In this document: positions 16,845 through 25,036 of the stretch, in pieces
How positions within the stretch are numbered: position 1 is the first letter of the stretch
Layout: each line of letters starts with the position of its first letter
Assembly: GCA_017461665.1 (NCBI GenBank)
Contig: JAFTXI010000040.1
Span: forward strand, 1-32,654
Reading direction: 5' to 3'
DNA: 32,654 bases
DNA from: Bacteroidales bacterium
GTDB lineage: Bacteria; Bacteroidota; Bacteroidia; Bacteroidales; F082
Program-made: the position numbers and the translations under genes
The notes under the pieces: generated by a model
Database searches by the model: none
Told to the model about the DNA's origin: nothing
The model's input: only the letters and a program-made list of their open reading frames with translations

Positions 16845-17231
16845 ATGGCAACAATATTTACAAAAATAGTCAATGGCGAAATACCATGCTATAAAATCGC
16901 TGAAAACGAAAAGTTCTTCGCTTTCTTGGACATCAATCCTTTGATGAAAGGTCATACTCTCGTTATACCTAAAAAAGAAACAGATTATATCTTCGACATA
17001 GAGGATAACGACCTTCAGGAAATGATTGTCTTCGCAAAACAAGTGGCTGTTAAAATCAAAAACGCTATTCCTTGTACAAAGGTCGGTGTTGCTGTGATAG
17101 GTCTTGAAGTGCCTCATGCACACATTCATCTCGTACCTATGCAGAAAGAAGGCGACCTCGATTTTAAACGCCCTAAACTTCAACTCTCTCAAGAAGAGTT
17201 CCTTGAAATTCAAAAGAAATTGGCTTTTTGA
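16845..17231 (+). CDS. HIT-family nucleotide hydrolase
   Basis: This is a 128-residue histidine-triad protein of the HinT/HIT branch, which hydrolyses nucleoside phosphoramidates or related adenylylated compounds in the cytosol. The N-terminus, FTKIVNGEIPCYKIAENEKFFAFLDINP, is typical, and the catalytic triad is H91-A-H93-I-H95-L in VPHAHIHLVPM. The start codon follows the greA stop by two bases, which indicates translational coupling. A strong terminator hairpin closes the greA-HIT unit at 17241-17290. The greA-HIT pairing recurs in Bacteroidota genomes as I recall. Confidence 0.95.
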   Translation: MATIFTKIVNGEIPCYKIAENEKFFAFLDINPLMKGHTLVIPKKETDYIFDIEDNDLQEMIVFAKQVAVKIKNAIPCTKVGVAVIGLEVPHAHIHLVPMQKEGDLDFKRPKLQLSQEEFLEIQKKLAF

Positions 17232-17240
17232 TTTAATAAC

Positions 17241-17290
17241 AAAATAATCTCTACGCTTCGATACTTCGAAATTTAGAGATTATTTTATTT
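17241..17290 (+). terminator. Terminator of the greA-HIT operon
   Basis: AAAATAATCTCTA (17241-17253) pairs without mismatch with TAGAGATTATTTT (17274-17286), a 13-bp stem, followed by ATTTTTA. The 20-nt loop contains TTCGA and TTCGAA, which can form a small inner stem. Confidence 0.8.
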
Positions 17291-17316
17291 TTATAATAGT
17301 CTTTTAATATAATATT

Positions 17317-17769
17317 ATGAAAAAAATATTGGTTTTATTAAGTTTCTTCTCTCTCTTTGCTATGAGCAGTTGTAACCATAGTTCTGATATGTCAGATAAG
17401 ATCATTGGTGATTGGGAAACAATACATATTAGAGAAAAAGGAGACTATGATGGATATTATTATGATGAAAGTTATGAGGTTACGCCAGATGTAATTGAAG
17501 AATGGTATGTTATTAGTATTAATAAACTTTTTATGAAAATAACAGAAACTAATGACGAGGATATAGCGGGTATTGCCAATATTCCATGTACTTATACATT
17601 TAAAGATGACCAATTAACATCTTTGTTGCTTAATAGCGACAACACTAGTACTGTTACAGTAAGTTTTACCGATGACGATACTATGATATTCTATATGGAT
17701 GATTCAGGTTATACAGATGGTATTTATGAGACCTATGAACAATGGACGACTTACCGTCGCGTAAAATAA
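17317..17769 (+). CDS. Small lipocalin-like lipoprotein
   Basis: This 150-residue protein has a lipoprotein signal (MKKILVLLSFFSLFAMSSC, lipobox MSSC; lipidated Cys19). The mature part starts IIGDWETIHI and continues with alternating beta segments such as YTFKDDQLTSLLL and STVTVSFTDDDTMIFYM, ending TTYRRVK. That layout (GxW near the start, short hairpins, arginine near the end) is typical of lipocalin-like lipoproteins in Bacteroidales, but no ligand can be inferred. The mature protein is rich in Asp, Glu and Tyr. The gene stands alone between two strong terminators, and no TAnnTTTG motif was found in front of it. Confidence 0.8.
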   Translation: MKKILVLLSFFSLFAMSSCNHSSDMSDKIIGDWETIHIREKGDYDGYYYDESYEVTPDVIEEWYVISINKLFMKITETNDEDIAGIANIPCTYTFKDDQLTSLLLNSDNTSTVTVSFTDDDTMIFYMDDSGYTDGIYETYEQWTTYRRVK

Positions 17770-17774
17770 ATCTT

Positions 17775-17820
17775 AAAACCTCAGAATCTTATTCTTTTGA
17801 AAGTTCTGAGGTTTTTATTT
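17775..17820. terminator. Bidirectional terminator between convergent genes
   Basis: AAAACCTCAGAA (17775-17786) pairs perfectly with TTCTGAGGTTTT (17804-17815), followed by TATTTTATT. The A-run on the left arm gives a T-run on the minus strand, so it can end both the lipoprotein gene and the DUF5686 gene. Confidence 0.8.
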
Positions 17821-17829
17821 TATTGTTTG

Positions 17830-20214
17830 TTATAAACTAAATCCTGCACAAATCTTAAAAGCGAAATTGTCCCCTACATTGTCGTATGAATATGGACCAT
17901 AACGATAAAACGCTCCAAATCCTAATTTGGCAAATCCATTACTTATGATATTGTCAATAACAAGTCCGCTCTCAAAATATCCTTTATTTAGAACTTGAGA
18001 ACTTGAGAACTTGAGAACTTGAGAATCTGAACTACAATTGCCACAAGCGATATTCGTTACTAAAATTATCTCTGGATGGAATTTCTTGAAATCGAATAAA
18101 AGATTTCTGAAGTTATGTGAAAAATATAATGCTGCAAATCTGTCGCAGAAAAATTCATCGGGGCGCATAGTATTAAAACTCTCCGTGCAAAATAATCCGA
18201 ACTTCTTATTATCTGTTCCTTCAAGATTGAATAATTCCGTTGATGGTGCAGTCCCGTTTATAAATCCGCTTTGCAAAGAGATAGATGTTTCTCCTATGTA
18301 TTTAAAAACTTTCTTGCCTCTAAATTGAAATTCAATCTTGTCGAAGTTGTACGGACTTCCAAAAACGTCTTTCAAATTCTTCTGATATGAAACCCAAATG
18401 ACAGGATTGGCGTTGCCTTCCGGACTTAATCCTTGTACTGTCTTAATAAACTTCTCGCCAAAAGCAATCCTTAATTTTAAATCCAAAGTACTTAGGCGAT
18501 AAGTCTGTTGACCGTTTTCTGTTTTTTGTTGTCTTTCAAAAACCGTTTTGTCGGCGACTTCAAAATTAACAAATCCTTTAAGATATTTATTAAGATATGT
18601 AGAAAAGTGAGCAGAAACAGAATTGTTTAACGAAGTCGCATTGATGTAAAAATTCTTGTAGTTAGAAGGAGAGAGGACGGTCTTTTTTTCTTCAAAACCA
18701 TAATTGCCGAGACGCTCGAATTTATGCTCGGCTACAAATCTTATCTTCATGTCTCTCGAACGTAAAATGTTGAACGACACATCTCCTCCGTAATTAAATT
18801 CTTTGGCTTTAAACCAATAATTGCCGAATGCTCCAAGAGAGAAAAAATTTGAAACTTTATTATTGGTGTTAAGTCCCAAGCCTAACATATAACCGTTTCC
18901 AATATTATAGTCCATGATGTCGTCGAGTTTAAGATTGACAAAACCTATTGGAAACTCATTTGAAATGGTGGAAATCGCCGATTCCATTATTTTGTCAATA
19001 TTGACGTTCTCTGCTTCAAAGATAGAATCTACAAATTTATATGTAGCTTCTAACCTTTCACCACTGAGTTGTTCATAACGATAGGCTCTTATGACATCAT
19101 CGGATTCGCCGGCATCATCGCCTATAACGAAGTCTGCATTGCTGAAATTACTTTTGTCTAACTCTTTATTAATCTCAATTTCTGTGATGTAACTTTTGCC
19201 AATACCTAACATGGTATATATATCAAGCATATTGAGACTAATGTTGGTATTCAATTGTTTAGGGAACCAATGTCCATCAACTTTTTCATAAAGTTGTTGT
19301 ATGTCAATATTGAACATTTGATTTTGTTTTGAAGGCTCAGCCTTTATGTTTTGAATAGCCCAATTATCGGAATTGATTGTTAGAGTTCCATTTAAAGAAT
19401 TGAAATTTGTGTTTTTATAAGGCTTGAATGAGATGACGAAAATACTGTCATTGCTCTCAGTCTTTAATGTTGATTCTAAAACAAAAATGTATTTGTTCTT
19501 GCTTCCGTTGCTGATAGGGTTGACATATTGTTTCTCGTTTATTGTTATAAAATCTTCTTGGAAACCAATACTCTGAATGTTTTCTATTATATAAACTAAT
19601 TTTGGATTGTTGATGCCGGATACTTTGTTTGCCAAGATGTTTTTCTGACTTTTATTAGGTTTCATAAAAATCTGCTCCGACACTGTCTCCATCGCCATAA
19701 GGTCGTTGTTATTAAATTTGTTATACATCACATCGTCGGGGTACAATCTTGTGGTATCGATGGTAAAGACCATGTTGTCGTAAATCTTGTAAGAATAAGA
19801 ATCTAAGTTTTTAGGATTATTAGAATCTCTATATTTCAAGACACTATCGATGATTCTGTTTGCCGGATTATTGCTTGCATCGATGACGATTTCCGACAAC
19901 TGAATATTTTGCGGTTTTAACTTGACAAAAACCTCGTTCTGCCCCTCACTTATCTCGACTTTCTTTTTCTCATAACCGACGAAGGAAAAAGTCAGATTGT
20001 CGATTTTGTCTTTACTTGATATCGTGAAATTACCGTTGATATCGGTCGTTGTCCCAAGAGTTCCATTCTCGTTTATGACGATATTGACGAAAGCAAGCTT
20101 CTCTTTTGTAGAGGCGTCAATTACGGAACCACTGATGCGATTTTGACCACAAAGATAGAAACCAAAAATCGATAATAATATTGTTAATGTGAATTTTAAT
20201 TTTAATGTTTTCAT
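17830..20214 (-). CDS. DUF5686-type outer-membrane protein with regulatory-like N-domain
   Basis: This 794-residue protein has a signal peptide (cut near FYLCGQ), then a carboxypeptidase-like regulatory domain (about 24-110: ISGSVIDASTKEKLAFVNIVI, GNFTISSKD, LTFSFVGYEKKKVEI). The following region, with NPANRIIDSVLKYRDSNNPKNLDSYSYKIYD, is characteristic of the DUF5686 family; the second half is a predicted beta-barrel with KGYFESGLVIDNII and FGAFYRYGPYS near the end. The family's biochemical role is not established. Two repeat elements lie within the coding sequence: a 32-bp element giving RQQKTENGQQT (18503-18534) and a four- to five-copy 8-bp array (17991-18030, residues about 729-741, SDSQVLKFSSSQVL). 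Eight is not a multiple of three, so copy-number change would shift the frame of the last 55-65 residues. Confidence 0.88.
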   Translation of the reverse strand: MKTLKLKFTLTILLSIFGFYLCGQNRISGSVIDASTKEKLAFVNIVINENGTLGTTTDINGNFTISSKDKIDNLTFSFVGYEKKKVEISEGQNEVFVKLKPQNIQLSEIVIDASNNPANRIIDSVLKYRDSNNPKNLDSYSYKIYDNMVFTIDTTRLYPDDVMYNKFNNNDLMAMETVSEQIFMKPNKSQKNILANKVSGINNPKLVYIIENIQSIGFQEDFITINEKQYVNPISNGSKNKYIFVLESTLKTESNDSIFVISFKPYKNTNFNSLNGTLTINSDNWAIQNIKAEPSKQNQMFNIDIQQLYEKVDGHWFPKQLNTNISLNMLDIYTMLGIGKSYITEIEINKELDKSNFSNADFVIGDDAGESDDVIRAYRYEQLSGERLEATYKFVDSIFEAENVNIDKIMESAISTISNEFPIGFVNLKLDDIMDYNIGNGYMLGLGLNTNNKVSNFFSLGAFGNYWFKAKEFNYGGDVSFNILRSRDMKIRFVAEHKFERLGNYGFEEKKTVLSPSNYKNFYINATSLNNSVSAHFSTYLNKYLKGFVNFEVADKTVFERQQKTENGQQTYRLSTLDLKLRIAFGEKFIKTVQGLSPEGNANPVIWVSYQKNLKDVFGSPYNFDKIEFQFRGKKVFKYIGETSISLQSGFINGTAPSTELFNLEGTDNKKFGLFCTESFNTMRPDEFFCDRFAALYFSHNFRNLLFDFKKFHPEIILVTNIACGNCSSDSQVLKFSSSQVLNKGYFESGLVIDNIISNGFAKLGFGAFYRYGPYSYDNVGDNFAFKICAGFSL
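17991..18030. repeat. 8-bp tandem array inside the DUF5686 gene
   Basis: Four exact copies of GAACTTGA are followed by GAATCTGA. Related 8-mers lie in intergenic DNA at 281-310. In the coding strand the repeat reads TCAAGTTC and cycles through all three frames. Confidence 0.9.
18503..18534. repeat. GTCTGTTG...TTGTTGTCT element, copy in the DUF5686 gene
   Basis: This 32-bp stretch matches 25977-26008, inside the epimerase gene, at 26 of 32 positions without gaps. In both genes it is read in the same minus-strand frame and encodes QQ-x-T-x-N-G-Q-Q-T. Confidence 0.6.
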
Positions 20215-20246
20215 TGTTAATTATTCTGATGAGACGAACCACGGTA

Positions 20247-20265
20247 GGACACATTCAATGTGTCC
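20247..20265. repeat. Short palindrome GGACACATT-C-AATGTGTCC
   Basis: Perfect 9-bp arms around a single C, in the 60-bp gap between the mazG-like and DUF5686 genes. It shares its stem with 255-273 and 27909-27925. Confidence 0.75.
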
Positions 20266-20270
20266 ATACA

Positions 20271-20304
20271 ATTCCTAATTCCTAACTCCTAATTTCTCAT
20301 TATT
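20271..20304. repeat. ATTCCTAATTCCTAACTCC element, copy 1 (end of mazG-like gene)
   Basis: A degenerate TTCCTAA-type repeat that matches 26233-26266 (before tyrS) at all but about three of 34 bases. Here it supplies the last residues (NEKLGVRN) and the stop codon of the mazG-like gene. Confidence 0.7.
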
Positions 20305-20610
20305 AATGTGTCTCTCCTTGTCGCGATTGGTTTTCTTCTCTAAGTTTTTCTTGAAGGCTTCTGTTAAATCAACGCCGGTTTGGTTGGCGAGACAAATCAA
20401 CACCCATAAGATATCTGCCATTTCATCCGCCATATTTCTTTCCTTGTCTGATTCTTTGAACGACTGCTCACCGTAAGTACGCGCAATCAGTCTTGCCAAC
20501 TCGCCGACTTCCTCAGTCAGTAAAACCATATTCGTCAATTCGTTAAAATAACGTACGCCGTGAGTCTTAATCCATTCGTCAACTATTCTCTGAGCTTCTT
20601 TAATTTTCAT
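20275..20610 (-). CDS. MazG-like nucleotide pyrophosphohydrolase
   Basis: This small all-alpha NTP pyrophosphohydrolase has 111 residues and would hydrolyse (d)NTPs, possibly damaged ones, to monophosphates in the cytosol. The metal-binding MazG signature is complete: E34-x2-E37 in LTEEVGELARL and E63-x2-D66 in MADEMADILWVL. The length fits single-domain MazG-like proteins of Bacteroidota. The final eight residues (NEKLGVRN) and the stop codon come from an intergenic-type repeat, so the ancestral C-terminus was probably different. It is divergent from the RNA methyltransferase gene and upstream of the DUF5686 gene on the same strand, 60 bp away. Confidence 0.92.
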   Translation of the reverse strand: MKIKEAQRIVDEWIKTHGVRYFNELTNMVLLTEEVGELARLIARTYGEQSFKESDKERNMADEMADILWVLICLANQTGVDLTEAFKKNLEKKTNRDKERHINNEKLGVRN

Positions 20611-20625
20611 AAGATATATTTTTCA

Positions 20626-20683
20626 CAAAGTTAAAAAAAACACTAATTCAAAGTCTCACTAACTCAGAAAAAACTTACATTTG
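20626..20683. promoter_or_regulatory. Divergent promoter region, mazG-like / RNA methyltransferase
   Basis: The minus strand has TAACTTTG at 20626-20633, 16 bp before the mazG-like ATG. The plus strand has TACATTTG at 20676-20683, 17 bp before the GTG of the methyltransferase. Both fit TAnnTTTG; the -33 elements are weak. Confidence 0.55.
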
Positions 20684-20700
20684 CAAAAAAAATATAAACG

Positions 20701-21876
20701 GTGGAAAATACTTTTGCTTTAGTCGCTAAGACATTACCTGGTTTCGAAGATATTCTTGCAGAAGAATTGCTTGCTATAGGAGCAGAAAATGTTACTAAGT
20801 TAAATCGTGCTGTCAGTTTTGAAGCCGACAAGGCTTTGATGTACAAGGCTAATTATTGTCTTCGTACGGCTTTGAGAATCTTAAAACCTATACAGACTTT
20901 CACGGCACGTAACGAGTTGATGTTGTATAAGAAGATTTTTGAGATTAAGTGGCATGAGATTTTTGGTATTGAAGAGACTTTCGCCATCGATGCTGTTGTC
21001 AGCGGCAATTATTTCACACATTCGCAATATGTGGCATTGAAAGTAAAAGACGCCATCGCTGATGAGTTTCGTAACAAATTCGGGGCTCGTCCTTCCGTCG
21101 ATACAGAGAATCCCGATTTGAGAATTAATATTCATATTGAGAATGAGAAGGTGACGCTTTCGTTCGATAGCTCTGGCGACTCTTTGCATAAGAGAGGCTA
21201 TCGTAAAGCTGTCGATAAGGCGCCTATGAATGAGGTGCTCGCCGCAGGTCTTATCAAACTGACAGGTTGGCAATGCGACAGAAACTTCGTCGATTGTATG
21301 TGCGGTTCTGCGACTATTCCTATCGAGGCTGCTATGCTCGCAATGAAGATACCGGCAGGCTATTTCAGAGAAAGCTACGGTTTTATGAGATGGCACGACT
21401 TCGACGAGAAACTTTGGAAAGAAGTGAGAATGGAAGCTGATGAAGAAATATGCGACTTCGACTACGAGATATTCGCTTCCGACCATTCTTCAAAAGCCGT
21501 TCAAATAGCCAAGTCGAACATCCAAGGTGCGCATCTCTCGCACGACATCACTCTTTCTCAACAGGATATGTTCGAGATGACACCGCCAGAATCTCCAGGA
21601 ATATTGCTTATCAATCCTCCTTACGGCGAACGTTTGGAAGAAAAAGACTTAGTTAGTTTATACAAGAATATAGGTGATACCCTAAAACACAACTTTAAAG
21701 GCTACGAAGCCTGGGTTATAAGCAGTAATCAGGAAGTTCTTAAACTCATTGGCTTGAAACCTTCCGAGAAAATAGAAGTATATAATGGTTCATTAGATTG
21801 TCGCTTCGTAAAGTTTGAGATCTTCGAAGGAAAATATAAGGATATGAAAAAAGAAAAAGCAAGAAAAAGCGAGTGA
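20701..21876 (+). CDS. THUMP-domain class I RNA methyltransferase (RlmL N-domain type)
   Basis: This 391-residue protein is a SAM-dependent N2-guanine-type RNA methyltransferase related to the N-terminal half of E. coli RlmL and to YpsC, which act on 23S rRNA. It starts with GTG. An N-terminal ferredoxin-like and THUMP region (about 1-160) includes LPGFEDILAEELLAIGA and FAIDAVVSGNYFTHSQYVALKVKDAI. The Rossmann methyltransferase part follows, with FVDCMCGSATIPIEAAMLA (SAM-binding motif I), SDHSSKAVQIAKSN and catalytic NPPYGERL (residues 305-312). The E. coli RlmK-like half is absent, as is usual outside the gammaproteobacteria. Its end is two bases from the end of the convergent AlgX-like gene. 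Confidence 0.94.
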   Translation: MENTFALVAKTLPGFEDILAEELLAIGAENVTKLNRAVSFEADKALMYKANYCLRTALRILKPIQTFTARNELMLYKKIFEIKWHEIFGIEETFAIDAVVSGNYFTHSQYVALKVKDAIADEFRNKFGARPSVDTENPDLRINIHIENEKVTLSFDSSGDSLHKRGYRKAVDKAPMNEVLAAGLIKLTGWQCDRNFVDCMCGSATIPIEAAMLAMKIPAGYFRESYGFMRWHDFDEKLWKEVRMEADEEICDFDYEIFASDHSSKAVQIAKSNIQGAHLSHDITLSQQDMFEMTPPESPGILLINPPYGERLEEKDLVSLYKNIGDTLKHNFKGYEAWVISSNQEVLKLIGLKPSEKIEVYNGSLDCRFVKFEIFEGKYKDMKKEKARKSE

Positions 21877-21901
21877 CTTTATCGTCCTTGCTTTTTCTTT
21901 T
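21849..21901. terminator. Bidirectional terminator built from two coding ends
   Basis: AAAAGAAAAAGCAAG (21849-21863) pairs without mismatch with CTTGCTTTTTCTTTT (21887-21901), a 15-bp stem around a 23-nt loop that contains both stop codons. Each arm lies inside one gene and encodes its Lys-rich tail. Each strand ends in a T-rich right arm, so it could serve both genes. Confidence 0.65.
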
Positions 21902-23516
21902 CTTCGTTGAGAACCCAACGTGCATCTTCAATGATTACTTGATCGAATGTCTTGTTCTTTTCTTTTGCTTTATTTTGAAGGAATTTGACCATATCAGGGT
22001 TGTTCTTCCATCTTTTCACGACCTTGTTAACCTCAGCTTCGAACAGAAGATCTTCGTCTATTGAAGTGGTGTCGCGGATCAAGGTTTTGTTTGATAGAAC
22101 GTTTTCTGCTTCCATCTTGAAGATTTCTTCTAGGCTCTTGTTTTGTATCACTGTTTGAACATCTAATGCTTTAACCCAGTCTTCATCTTTTTCAATCTTA
22201 TTGATAGTTTGAGCGATGCGTATTTCCTTTTCATTACGTATAATCGGACTATCGCAATTCATGATTCCTCTTATCAAGCCTGGATAATCTTTGATTTTCT
22301 TTTTTGCTTCTTCTTTGCTTATGTCTAAACTATCGGCGATGCGTATGGATTCCGCTTCCATCAGGCTGTCGGAGACGCAGAAAGCAAGTAGTGCTTGTTC
22401 GACGAAATTGTATGTGGCTCTATGCCACTGATGTCCCGAAGTATAAAACACAATATAGTCGGCACGAAGCATCTCTCGTAAGATGTTTATGTCTTCTTTC
22501 TTATAAGGTCTTCTGTTGAAACCCTTGAAGACGCTGGAGTTATAAAACCATATCTCTACATCCTCCATCAGTTCTTCCCATGGGGTGTGAGAGTCTAAGG
22601 CCCAAATAAAAGAATCTCCAACAAACAGAACCTTAGGTTTTCTACAGTTTTCATCACATTCAATCTCTACATCCAATTTGTAGTCGATATTTTTGTTTTT
22701 GACAGGGAAGAGTAGATTTAATGTAGCTTCGTCGCTTTGGAATTTAAGGTCGTAGGCTTGTGGTTCTCCGTATTTTATTTTAGGAATACCGAAGTTGTTG
22801 AGGTTGTCCATGAACCTAAATAATGAATCGTAGGCATAGACTGAGGTAAATTGCCAATGATTATCCATTGTAGGAAAGATGGGGTAGGGTAGAGTGTCTC
22901 TCATTGACTTAAACCATTTTGTCATTTCAATATGAGGGAAACCTGCCTCTGTTAGAGCTTTGTCGTAATACTCTATTGCATTGAATGTAGTTGTATTTCT
23001 GCTTCTCTCTGGAAGATATTCAGGATAGACATGAGCCTTACTCGGCGCCATGAACGATAGAAATTCGATGCCGTACGATTGTAAAACGTTTCTTAACTGA
23101 CACATCATCACCACATTCTTATCGTACCATTCTTTAGCTTCTTCAGGTGTCTTATGCCATTTAATTTGTTCCCTGCCATAATAATCGTTGACAGCTTCTG
23201 CATAATAAATCCAATTGCCTTTGCCTGGAATTAGAAAGTGACTGTAAGTCTTGTGATAACAGGACCAAATATATTGATTGTAAAGACGTATGACAAATTC
23301 TCTAAATCCGAAGTTTTCTGCGATATACTTTTCTATCTGCGATTGATATTTGCTTTTTGAGAAGGATTCTACAGTGAACTTAGGAAACTCAGTGGTGAGA
23401 GTGACTCCTTTCAAAGGCTTTATCTCGCATATTTTATAATGCTCTTGTACCATAGGTATAAAGAGGAAAAACAATAGAAGAGAGAATAATATCGTATATA
23501 AGACTTTGTTTTTCAT
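21879..23516 (-). CDS. AlgX/AlgJ-like SGNH acyltransferase partner of MBOAT
   Basis: This 545-residue protein has an N-terminal membrane anchor (about 5-23) and a periplasmic SGNH-type domain as in AlgX, AlgJ and DHHW proteins. Visible catalytic motifs are D218-N-H220-W (the DxHW motif) and G300-D301-S302 in VLFVGDSFIWAL. Such proteins move an acetyl group, delivered across the membrane by an MBOAT protein, onto a polysaccharide. The start codon overlaps the stop of the MBOAT gene by one base (TGATG), so the two are translationally coupled. A charged, helical C-terminal extension (about 385-545) goes beyond the SGNH core and has no family I recognise. The substrate is unknown. Confidence 0.85.
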   Translation of the reverse strand: MKNKVLYTILFSLLLFFLFIPMVQEHYKICEIKPLKGVTLTTEFPKFTVESFSKSKYQSQIEKYIAENFGFREFVIRLYNQYIWSCYHKTYSHFLIPGKGNWIYYAEAVNDYYGREQIKWHKTPEEAKEWYDKNVVMMCQLRNVLQSYGIEFLSFMAPSKAHVYPEYLPERSRNTTTFNAIEYYDKALTEAGFPHIEMTKWFKSMRDTLPYPIFPTMDNHWQFTSVYAYDSLFRFMDNLNNFGIPKIKYGEPQAYDLKFQSDEATLNLLFPVKNKNIDYKLDVEIECDENCRKPKVLFVGDSFIWALDSHTPWEELMEDVEIWFYNSSVFKGFNRRPYKKEDINILREMLRADYIVFYTSGHQWHRATYNFVEQALLAFCVSDSLMEAESIRIADSLDISKEEAKKKIKDYPGLIRGIMNCDSPIIRNEKEIRIAQTINKIEKDEDWVKALDVQTVIQNKSLEEIFKMEAENVLSNKTLIRDTTSIDEDLLFEAEVNKVVKRWKNNPDMVKFLQNKAKEKNKTFDQVIIEDARWVLNEEKKKQGR

Positions 23517-24985
23517 CAGAATCTGAAATAAATGAATGGACTGAAACCTGTTGCGTTTAAAGCACCTAAACAGAAGATAAAACCTATTATCGAAAGTATG
23601 AAGGCGATGATGTGTTGTCTCTGATTATACTCGGTGAAATAAATCTTGTCTTGTAGTCTAAGACCGAATTTTGTCAAGGTGATAAACGAGAAGATTGCAG
23701 CGACAATCATTGTTGTATAGAAATGAGGGTTGTCGGAGAAGTGCAATGGAGTGAAATCGAAGGCGAACAATCGTTTGAGGAACATCCAAGATAGGTCGGC
23801 TCTTTCGATACGGAAGAAACATCTTGTCAATACTATGATTGTAAAGGTGAAAATGACGGAAGGAATCTTGCCTAATTTATTAAGCCATTTCACTAAGAAG
23901 AGTTTGTCGGCGCAGATGAAGATACCTTGCAAGGCTCCGTATATCACGAAGTTCCAAGCTGCGCCATGCCATAATCCGGATACTAAGAAACAGAACCATA
24001 AGTTGAAATATTTTCTTGCCTCAGTCTTGACGCGGCTTCCTCCAAGAGGGAAATATAAATAGTTCTTGATAAAGACGCTGAATGTCTGATGCCATCTACG
24101 CCAGAACTCTGATATTGAAGTAGAGACGTATGGATTGTCGAAGTTCTCGGGGAATCTAAATCCTAACATTCTTCCCAAACCTATCGCCATGTCGGAATAA
24201 CCGGCGAAGTCGAAATAAATCTGGAAGGTGAAGGCAAGTATCACAATCCATGCTGTAGTGGAGTCGATGATAGCAATCTTGTCGGCAATCTCTTGTATCT
24301 GTGCTGCGCTTAACACGTCGTAATTTGAAGGACCTAAGATTTTATCTACTTGAAAACCTATCACGTCGGCTATTAAAATTTTTTTTGCAAGACCTAAGAC
24401 GAAACGGTAGAATCCATGAAGACGGTCACTCATCAGAGCTTCTCGTTCTCTAATCTGGTCGGCGATGTCGCAGTAACGGATGATAGGTCCGGCAACGAGT
24501 TGTGGAAACATCGTGATGTAAAGCATATAATCGCTGAGTCGTTTCATAGGCTCGTTGATACCACGATAAGTGTCTAATGTATAGGTGACACTCTGGAAAG
24601 AGAAAAACGAGATACCGATAGGAAGTAATATCTTAATCCACTCGACAGGCTCGTGATGGAACAGACCTAAGATGGCATTCAGATTAAGCATGGTGAAGTT
24701 GCCGTATTTGTAATAGAACAACAATCCTATGCTTATGGCGATGGATATTCCGCATAGTATCTTCTTTGTAATCTCGTTCTTGGCTTTGAACATATATCTC
24801 ACCAAGTAAAAGTTGGCGACGTTCGACAAGATGAGTTGAATCACAAACTCCGGTGCTCCGTAAGAGTAGAAGATAAACGATGCTAAAAGAAGAGTGTAAT
24901 TCCGAAATTTCCTCGGCGTGATGAAATACAACACCAAGAAAATAGGAAGAAAATATAGCAGAAAAACGTTACTACTGAATACCAT
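23516..24985 (-). CDS. MBOAT-family O-acyltransferase (AlgI-like)
   Basis: This multi-pass membrane protein of 489 residues passes acyl groups across the inner membrane for O-acylation of exported polymers. AlgI-like signatures are present: LPIGISFFSFQSVTYTLDTY, PQLVAGPIIRY, SEFWRRWHQTFS, YFPLGGSR, and GLWHGAAWNFVIYG with the presumed catalytic His340. Members of this family, such as AlgI, DltB and PatA, work with an SGNH-type partner, here the overlapping gene downstream. A well-spaced Bacteroidota promoter (25007-25036) precedes it. Whether the polymer is a capsule, an exopolysaccharide or a glycan on surface proteins cannot be told from the window. Confidence 0.95.
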   Translation of the reverse strand: MVFSSNVFLLYFLPIFLVLYFITPRKFRNYTLLLASFIFYSYGAPEFVIQLILSNVANFYLVRYMFKAKNEITKKILCGISIAISIGLLFYYKYGNFTMLNLNAILGLFHHEPVEWIKILLPIGISFFSFQSVTYTLDTYRGINEPMKRLSDYMLYITMFPQLVAGPIIRYCDIADQIREREALMSDRLHGFYRFVLGLAKKILIADVIGFQVDKILGPSNYDVLSAAQIQEIADKIAIIDSTTAWIVILAFTFQIYFDFAGYSDMAIGLGRMLGFRFPENFDNPYVSTSISEFWRRWHQTFSVFIKNYLYFPLGGSRVKTEARKYFNLWFCFLVSGLWHGAAWNFVIYGALQGIFICADKLFLVKWLNKLGKIPSVIFTFTIIVLTRCFFRIERADLSWMFLKRLFAFDFTPLHFSDNPHFYTTMIVAAIFSFITLTKFGLRLQDKIYFTEYNQRQHIIAFILSIIGFIFCLGALNATGFSPFIYFRF

Positions 24986-25006
24986 TACTGTTTAATTTTT
25001 AAACGA

Positions 25007-25036
25007 CAAATTTAGTAAAAAATACTTTCGTGACAA
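25007..25036 (-). promoter_or_regulatory. Promoter of the MBOAT/AlgX-like operon
   Basis: On the minus strand TAAATTTG (25007-25014) is the -7 element and TTG (25034-25036) lies 19 bp upstream, immediately after the epimerase stop codon. Spacing matches the Bacteroidota consensus, so the acylation pair need not depend on epimerase transcription. Confidence 0.65.

Noticed and set aside
20881-21486. 201-codon minus-strand frame opposite the RNA methyltransferase
   Set aside because: It lies wholly inside a well-supported gene and its sequence looks like the complement of that gene, with no motif of its own.
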